Made by a program: the position numbers and the translations under genes | Shown here: positions 57,548 to 64,000 of the stretch, in pieces | Position numbering within the stretch: position 1 is the first letter of the stretch | Layout of the letters: every line of letters starts with the position of its first letter | Notes under the pieces: model-generated | Databases searched by the model: none | What the model saw: the letters and a program-made list of their open reading frames with translations, nothing else | What the model was told of the DNA's origin: nothing | NCBI GenBank assembly: GCA_947685225.1 | Contig: CANTUV010000024.1 | Coordinates: 54,650,001-54,714,000 of the forward strand | Direction of reading: 5' to 3' | Length of the DNA: 64,000 nucleotides | Origin: Garcia nutans | Taxonomy: Eukaryota > Streptophyta > Magnoliopsida > Malpighiales > Euphorbiaceae

Positions 57548-58190
57548 CTAAATTCTTTCTATCTTCTTGGCATTAATCTGGATCTTGATTAGGAAAGTCT
57601 TTGCCCTTGCAAAAAGTTTAGTACCCAAATTTGTTTCTTTTCTTCTTCTTCTTTTTCTTTCTTTTTTATTTTTCTTGCTCTTTCCTTTCTTTGAGCATTT
57701 TATCATTTTATCCTTCTTCCTTGTAGGACTGTCAAGTACAGAACTTTTAGGAACTGGATGGTCTTCCTCCTTTTTCTTTGATTTTGATTGAATCTTTGGT
57801 TGTGTTGGGACCAATTCAAGTCAATCCGTCCTTATAAACCAAATGGAAGCCTTTTGTTGTTTTAGGTAAAAGAGAACTTAGTTGGCTTTCTGAATCGCCT
57901 TTTTGGGTTTTATTTTTTCTTCTCTTTTTTTTTTTGTTCTAGCTCTAAAAGAGTTGTCTTGTTTGTACCAACTTGGGCTTCCAATAGTGGATGAGTGGTG
58001 TGACATAAATCTTCTTTAACAGGGATAAATCATTTGTTACTCCGATGTTGTCTTGATATATTGGAGATATTAGAAAAACTTCAATTACCCTTATTTTTAA
58101 GACATCAACTGCCCTTATGGTCTTGAGAACTTCAATTATCTTTATGGTCTTGAGAACTTCAACTATCTTCATGGTATTCATTTCTTGCTT
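57548..58190 (-). pseudogene. Lysine-rich family-specific segment, element B
   Basis: Minus-strand readings run from TIRAVDVLKIRVIEV and LISPIYQDNIGVTNDLSLLK (57945-58181) to VPTQPKIQSKSKKKEEDHPV and KDKMIKCSKKGKSKKNKKER (57548-57814). They match element A at 52020-52483 in the same order. No known domain. Strongly basic and low-complexity in part. Frame changes occur between the two ORFs. Confidence 0.55.
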
Positions 58191-58755
58191 TGATCTTCTT
58201 GCCTCTTCATCTTAGTGATCATAAGACTTGTCAAAAGTATCACAACAGCTCAGGGAAGGTTATTGGGGTTTGCAAGCCAATGAAAAGAAAGCTAAAATTT
58301 TATGAAGGCTCAAAGGGACAGCTAGGGATTGATATTTAATAGGGTGGATACTAGTTGTTGGCTAACCAAATAATGCCTAGATTATTTCTCTCTTAATTAA
58401 GCAGAGTTCAATTTTTCCTTGAAAGTTTGTCAAAGCATGTTCTAAGATTGACTAGGACCAACACAAATGTAATTTTGCAAGGGCCCTCTCTAAGTAAGCA
58501 TACACAACTCAATGTTATAGAGCAATTCCCTCACCTAGCAAAGTCGTTCAAGTCATGATGCCTAGACACATTAATTTATAAACATCAAGCTAAATTCCTT
58601 ATCGATTGAGCACCAAAATGAACAAAGACCAACAAAATTTTGATGAAAATAATTTATTCAAATAAATTTAAATTTGAAAAACGCAATAGTTCCAATTAAA
58701 TATTGAAGAAAGTAAAATTGAAAAGCAACATTCAAGCTAAGGAAAGTTTGTTGAG
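58191..58755 (-). other. Spacer of element B between gag and lysine-rich segment
   Basis: Noncoding by eye and homologous to 51361-52056 of element A in reverse complement. Confidence 0.55.
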
Positions 58756-60147
58756 TTTAAGCTTCTTTTCCTTTCACATCTTCAACATTCCCATATTGAA
58801 AAGAGGATAAAACAAAATCTTCTTACAATCCTTTTCCCACCATAAAGGTTGCTGGTGGTGGCATTCTTCCAAATTTAGGCAAAGGGTTGTTCATGGTATT
58901 GGGCTTATCCAGCTCGGGTAGCTTGCCACTATCGATTAGGTCTTGGATCTCATGCCTTAGACGAGCACATTTATCTGTTCCATGCCCTTACATTTGATGA
59001 AATTGACAGAAGGCCTCGGCATTGAAGTTTGGTGGCAGTGGATTATGTAGTGGTCGAGGAGCTAACGGTTGCAACAACCCTTTCTTTTGCAGCTTGCTAA
59101 AAACCCAGGATAGAGGTTTCCCTAATTCTGAGAATTGTCTTTTATTTCCTTGACCAGCCACATTAACATCAACTTCTTTTTGTGTGCTCTGATTGTTAGG
59201 CTGATAATTCCCTTTCTAATTCCTTCTTATTGAAAAGCGATTTTTCTCCCTTTCCCACTCTTCAATTTGTAAACCAGCTTGGAGAAGATCTTTGAAATCC
59301 CTTATAAGGGTGCGAGACATCCTTTCATGGAGATTGGGCAGGACACCTTTCACGATCATCCTTATTTGATCAGATTCATCGGGCTTTTTCTTGAGCAAAG
59401 CAGCCTTATTTCTCCATCTCTTCACATAGTCCACAAAATTCTCATTTGGCCTTTGCCTAATGGACTCAACTTCCATTAATGAAACTTCCATTTCAACATT
59501 GTATCCATATTGTTGGATGAAGGCCTTGTATAGCAAATCCCAACTCTTTTGTGTTCCATCATCCAAGGTATTGAACTAATTTTGGACAACAGGGTCCAAT
59601 GAGAGCATGAAGTACCTTAGAGCTTGAGCCTTAGTAGCTCGGGCAGACTGCATAGCAGTGATATACTGCTTTACATGGAGATGAGGATTTCCGGTTCCAT
59701 CAAACTTAGCAAAAGATGGCATCTTGAACTTGTACGAAACTTCTTCATCTAGCTCAAATAGTTTGTGGACTTCGGACATTTCTTCGGTTTTCAGTTTCTT
59801 CTCAAATTTCTTTTCTAAATCAGTAATCATTTTCTCAACATCAAGTGTCTCAGTTTTTCAATAGTTGCCTTCTCAACAACCTTCGACTCCTTTTTGTCTT
59901 GAGGATCTCGGTAGTATTGAGCCCAATCATCATCATCAATGACCACCTTATCATCATCAAAAGCTACTTCACCAATTTTAGCCTTCCCATTGTCCTTTGG
60001 CTTCTTGGTGCTATCAGATGCTTCGACATGATTTTCAAAAATTGCAGTCAATTGGTTCTTCATGGTCTCAGCTAGGGCCTCTTTTATTTCTTCCATCTTA
60101 GCATTCAGGGCTTCATCCACCATTCTTTGAATTTGTTCGGGCTCCAT
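58756..60147 (-). pseudogene. Element B gag
   Basis: Minus-strand gag from ATG 60147 (MEPEQIQRMVDEALNAKMEE). An acidic linker (EVAFDDDKVVIDDDDWAQYY) is followed by a frameshift near 59840. The capsid-like part follows (YKFKMPSFAKFDGTGNPHLH, LSLDPVVQN, stop at 59576), then FIQQYGYNVEMEVSLMEVES, RPNENFVDYVKRWRNKAALL and DFKDLLQAGLQIEEWEREKN to 59216. After another stop come a nucleocapsid piece (about 58900-59020, GHGTDKCARLRHEIQDLIDS) and the terminal ENVEDVKG-like block near 58760. Same family as element A. Only one frameshift and a few stops, so it is younger or better preserved than A's gag. Confidence 0.88.
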
Positions 60148-61174
60148 TGTTTTTGGTGAGCAAGTGATTGAATCATTGCTAGATACTTCGTCTTCGGCGT
60201 AGGTTGAATTGTTGTAAGCTTTTGAACTGTCGTAATCCAGGGCTGTGAGCCAGAGAGGATCAATGATATGAGATGCAAATGTATGCATGTATGCACAAAC
60301 AATTAACAAATAAGGACAAATAGGACGTTCCTTCCGACCTCATAACATCCACACACGAATGGCGAGCCTCTTTTCCTAGGTATATGGTTAACAAAATACC
60401 AACATGGGGTATCTTGTTTTTGAATATTTCCCTCGGACGTTTCAACCAATAGTTATATTTTCAAAAATGGAAATCCATTCATAGTAATTCCCATTAATTA
60501 GGTTTTAATCTATTCAACCAACTATAGTAGCTTTTATGATATATTGGATTAAAATTAAATTAAGAGGTTTATTATAGATAGATTTCTCACTTGAAAAAGT
60601 AACTAATGATTCATGCCGAAAACAAGCCCATGATTAATTTATTCTTAGTATAAACTAGGCTCACAATTGATTTTTGGTATTTCGTAATTGACCTAAATAT
60701 TTTGCAAGCTCTTTGTAAGAAAAGGTTGGATAAAAACAATTTTGTTTCTAAGCCCATTATAAAAAGATCTTAGAAAAAATGGATTTTGGGCTTAGTATTT
60801 AGGCCATGAGCAAAATAATTTTTGATTTATTTTTAGAAAAGTCTTATATCCAAAACCATCTTAAGAAGTTTTAAAAATTGTTTTGGTTTATTTGGATTTT
60901 AAAGAAAAATTTATTTTGAGCTTACAATGTACTTAGGTCATATTAGAAAAAGAACAAACCAAATAAGCCATGATTTAAGCCACGATAAATTAACCATAGT
61001 CAAACAACATGCATTTGGAGTAAAACCTAAGAAAAGTAACTAGGCCAATTACATGAGCTTTAGTCTTTGGTTTAAAAGGCTTAGGTTCCCATAGCAAGTA
61101 TATACCAAATGGTACGAGGCCATGAGTGGTTATGCCATGCTTGATCTCCATACCTTGAGTGAAAGTATGGTATC
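60148..61174 (-). other. Element B untranslated leader, 5' truncated
   Basis: Reverse complement of A's leader (36840-37890), ending abruptly at 61174 in the word ggtatc, where the Athila LTR begins. The primer site and 5' LTR of B must lie beyond the Athila insertion, outside the window. Confidence 0.75.
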
Positions 61175-63041
61175 TGTTTAGATCAATTTTGTATATATTT
61201 TCTTTGATGTTTTTGTTGATTTTAAGTTAATTTTCATGTTAATTTGTACTTAAGTTTGTTTGAAGTTGTTGATTTAGGTTGAAGTACATTCGATGGAGCC
61301 TTTTGATCAAAATTGGTGGAATTTGTGGATAAAATCAAGTGACACGGCCAAGCTTGTCATGGCTTGGTCGTGTCCCTCGTCAAAAGAAGAAGAACCAGGA
61401 CAAGCATGAGACATGGCCAGGATTAACATGGCTTGGTCGTGTCCCTCAAGGAAACAAGTCCAGAAGTGAACACGGCCATGAGACACGGCCAAGCACTAGC
61501 CGTGTCTCTCCAAAGGAACAAAAGAACAAAGAAAGCAAAGAAAGAAAAGAAAGAAACAGAGACAGACACCCTCACTAGACACGGCCAGGACACTGGCCGT
61601 GTCACATGACACGGCCGTGTCCTTGGCCGTGTCTCATAAGAAACAAAGTACATAGAATGGGACACGGCCAGAAGCTTGGTCGTGTCCCAAGAAAGAAAGT
61701 CACTAGACACGGCCAAGCTCCAAATGGCTTGGCCGTGTCACCTTGGATCACTTAGCTGGCTTGCACGAGGTGTGAGCTGTGGTGTTTTAGTGGGTGACAA
61801 AAAGAACAAAAAGGAGTCAAAAGTGGGAGGAAATTATGGAAGAAACATATAAGAAATTAGAAAGTGGGAGACAAACAATCATGGTGTCATAAAAAATTCA
61901 AAATGGAAGAGAATGGAGGGAAAAATAAAATGGATTGACTATATTTTTAGTGGGCATTCTCTACACACTGTCACTTCTTCATCATCTTCTTCATCTTCTC
62001 CCTTGGTTCTTGCTTGAGAAAGGAAGACACCATTCCCTCATCTTCATTCACCATTTCTTTTCACACACCAAGAGCAAAAACAATTGTTGGTTTTGAAGTG
62101 AGTTATTAGTTCTTGAGAAATAGGGTTTTAAGAGGCTTGATTGGAGAGTTGAGAATTTGAGAGAGCTATCATCCACTCCTTCAAGAAGAGAACCATTTGT
62201 TCAAGAGAGCTAGAAGTTCATCATCACACATCAAGAAGGAGCTACAAAAGAGACGAGGAGTCCGATTTTTAGCATCTTCAAAAAGGGGTTTTTCCAACTC
62301 TTTCTTTTAATCCATTTCTTATTTGTTGTTGTTGTATCAAGAACATTAATAGTGCAATGAATAACTTTGATTTGGTTTATTTTGAAATGAGTATTTGTTT
62401 AAAACATATGATGAACTAATTTACTCATGCTTGGGGTTGTAGTATATTTGATTAAATGATTTGATTTGATGATTCCATTGATATACCTTGTTATATGTTG
62501 ATTGCATTGAAATTAAAGATAAATTGATAGATTGGCCACCTATTGATTACTTAATATTGAATGACGGACCGAGAGGAGAAGTTTAATATCGAAACTATGC
62601 AATTGACTACCCTAAGAATGAATTAGAAATATAAGTTCTAGAGTTTATTAATTTGCTAATGTTAAATAATTGGTTGTTGTTAATTCATAAATGTGAGAAC
62701 TAGTGAATTGATAATTGGCTAATTAATCTTAAGAAACAAATTAAGATTCAAGGTTATATTAATGGATAATCGAATAATTGAACATTTAATTAAATGGACC
62801 TACAACCCTAGGCATCAATTCCATAATTGAATTTCTCTTGCATAAAATCACTCATTTTCATTTCTAAGGTTAATTATAATCCACCAATCCAATCACACAA
62901 TTGAGTTTATCATTTCATGTTAATCGAACTATTACATGCAAGTCCTTCCTTGGGAAACGACCTTGGGGCGATCACCGTCACTACAATAGCCTCGTATACT
63001 TGCGAGTGCCGCTTTGTGATAGTGTTAATTTAAGCGCAACA
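61175..63041 (+). mobile_element. Athila-type 5' LTR (1867 bp)
   Basis: TGTTTAGATCAATTTTG to ...TTTAAGCGCAACA, with the primer site just beyond. Contains a cassette of GACACGGCC inverted words at 61340-61745, including the perfect palindrome GACACGGCCGTGTC at 61608-61621. Aligns with 14619-16476 in reverse complement. Left flank GTATC belongs to element B; the matching flank is outside the window. Confidence 0.9.
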
Positions 63042-63047
63042 AGTTTT

Positions 63048-63065
63048 TGGCGCCGCTGCCGGGGA
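63048..63065 (+). promoter_or_regulatory. Athila primer-binding site
   Basis: TGGCGCCGCTGCCGGGGA, complementary to an Asp-tRNA 3' end apart from one or two bases, as usual for Athila elements. Confidence 0.88.
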
Positions 63066-63142
63066 AGGCAATTTTTGTGATAGTTTGATTATTTTAATTT
63101 ATTTGTTAAATTGTTTAAAGTGCTCTTTTTGAATTGCTTAGG

Positions 63143-64000
63143 TACTTTATGCACGGACGACGGTCTCAAGGAAACGAACTTGTTCCATTTATAGACAACA
63201 TCCATAGACTTCCAAGATCCGAGAGACCAAATCCTTTTGAGCAAGAAAGAGAAAATGCTGACGAGCAATTTGAGCAGAACACAGAAACAGAGATGGGTGA
63301 TGCACAAGAGCCACCCATGAAGGAGTTTGCTCGACCGATCATCGGAGTGACCACATCTTGTATCCGGTTGAGCAACGCAGCGAGAAACTACGAACTCAGA
63401 AATACTCACTATAGTATGCTGCCATCCTTCCACAGACTGCCGAATGAAGATCCTCTCAACTTCATTTGAGATTTTTATTCAACATTGCATATGTTCCCTT
63501 TGCAAACGCTAACGAAAGATGAACTCAAGCTGAGATGTTTCCTATACAATTTGAAGGACAGAGCAAAAGCGTGGTTAATGACCCTACCGGAGAATTCTTT
63601 AACCACATGGACTGAAGTCTACAACAAATTTATGGGAAAGTTCTATTCACATCAAAAGACCAAGGAGCTTAGGGGAAGTATTGCAACTTTCACCCAATTT
63701 GACGGAGAACCATTTCACGAGGCGTGGGATCGCTTCAAATCATTATTATTTCAGTGCCCTCACCATTACTATCCGCAACAGTTGCTCAATCAATTCTTCT
63801 ATGATGGGCTAACTCAACAATGTCAAAACACAGTGGATAATGCAGCAGGGGGGTGCAATGGGTGAAAGAACAGCTGCAAAAATAGTTGCATTATTCGAAA
63901 TGTTGGGGGCAAATTCCCAACAAAAGAGCATTGGAGAAAGAAGAAGAGGAGCACATGAGATAAGTGCAAACTCGGAAATGGCTAGGCAAATTGCAGAACT
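63143..64000 (+). pseudogene. Athila gag, continues past the window
   Basis: The frame at 63134-63469 reads RRSQGNELVPFIDNIHRLPR ... PNEDPLNFI and stops at TGA 63467-63469. The same frame goes on at once with DFYSTLHMFPLQTLTKDELK, where relatives have Arg (CGA) at the stop. The retrotransposon-gag capsid block follows (LKDRAKAWLMTLPENSLTTW, FTQFDGEPFHEAWDRFKSLL, CPHHYYPQQLLNQFFYDGL) to 63847. There one extra G in a six-G run shifts the frame; the next frame continues GERTAAKIVALFEMLGA and ANSEMARQIAEL to the window end. With one stop and one shift it is nearly intact but not functional as it stands. Confidence 0.9.

Noticed and set aside
59845..60075. 76-codon plus-strand ORF
   Set aside because: Antisense shadow of the element B gag linker.

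Overview
The window is nuclear DNA from a flowering plant, and nearly all of it is nested LTR retrotransposons of the Ty3/gypsy superfamily. I see no intact host gene, no rRNA or tRNA gene and no CRISPR array. The plant origin rests on chromovirus polyproteins with an initiator-tRNA-Met primer site, Athila-type gag with an Asp-tRNA-like primer site, Tat/Ogre-type LTRs followed by a GGYGACTC primer site, and remnants of a Mutator-like transposase and a GRF-type zinc-finger gene. The species cannot be named from the sequence. Sequence outside the coding cores is AT-rich and full of microsatellites.

Layout. 1-6420: decayed minus-strand chromovirus (RT, protease, gag remnants, primer site 3299-3310, long LTR from 3316). 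6420-11208: an Athila LTR tip, then a plus-strand Tat/Ogre LTR split by a chromovirus LTR unit (6865-10319) that is flanked by AAGTG duplications. 11213-16476: a pol-deleted minus-strand Athila element. 16486-18546: a minus-strand Tat/Ogre LTR. 18547-24994: a plus-strand chromovirus with many stops and a complete 3' LTR. 24995-30442: the only region not dominated by gypsy coding sequence, with a Mutator-like transposase C-terminus, an inserted LTR-like unit and a minus-strand GRF-like pseudogene. 30443-34661: a chromovirus LTR split by a solo LTR with a perfect GACTA duplication.

34662-52483: Tat/Ogre-like element A (plus strand: LTR, primer site, gag). Its gag is cut by an intact, very young chromovirus (38475-48344; CAACA duplication; 1550-codon gag-pol ORF; LTRs almost identical) and by a solo LTR (48585-50770). 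52484-61174: element B, the same family in inverted orientation, with gag, a lysine-rich tail, three stacked minisatellites, a polypurine tract and a 3' LTR but no visible pol. 61175-64000: an Athila element enters B and runs off the window.

The parts relate as insertion layers. The young chromovirus could supply its own proteins. A and B look like gag-only elements that would depend on another element for pol. The most interesting signals are not genes. Tat/Ogre LTR leaders carry three consecutive stem-loops with apparent compensatory changes, in every copy. Chromovirus LTRs carry a conserved double stem-loop. A palindrome-rich cassette of different sequence sits just upstream of the TATA box in different Tat/Ogre copies, and comparable cassettes, some sharing GACACG/CGTGTC words, occur in Athila and chromovirus LTRs.
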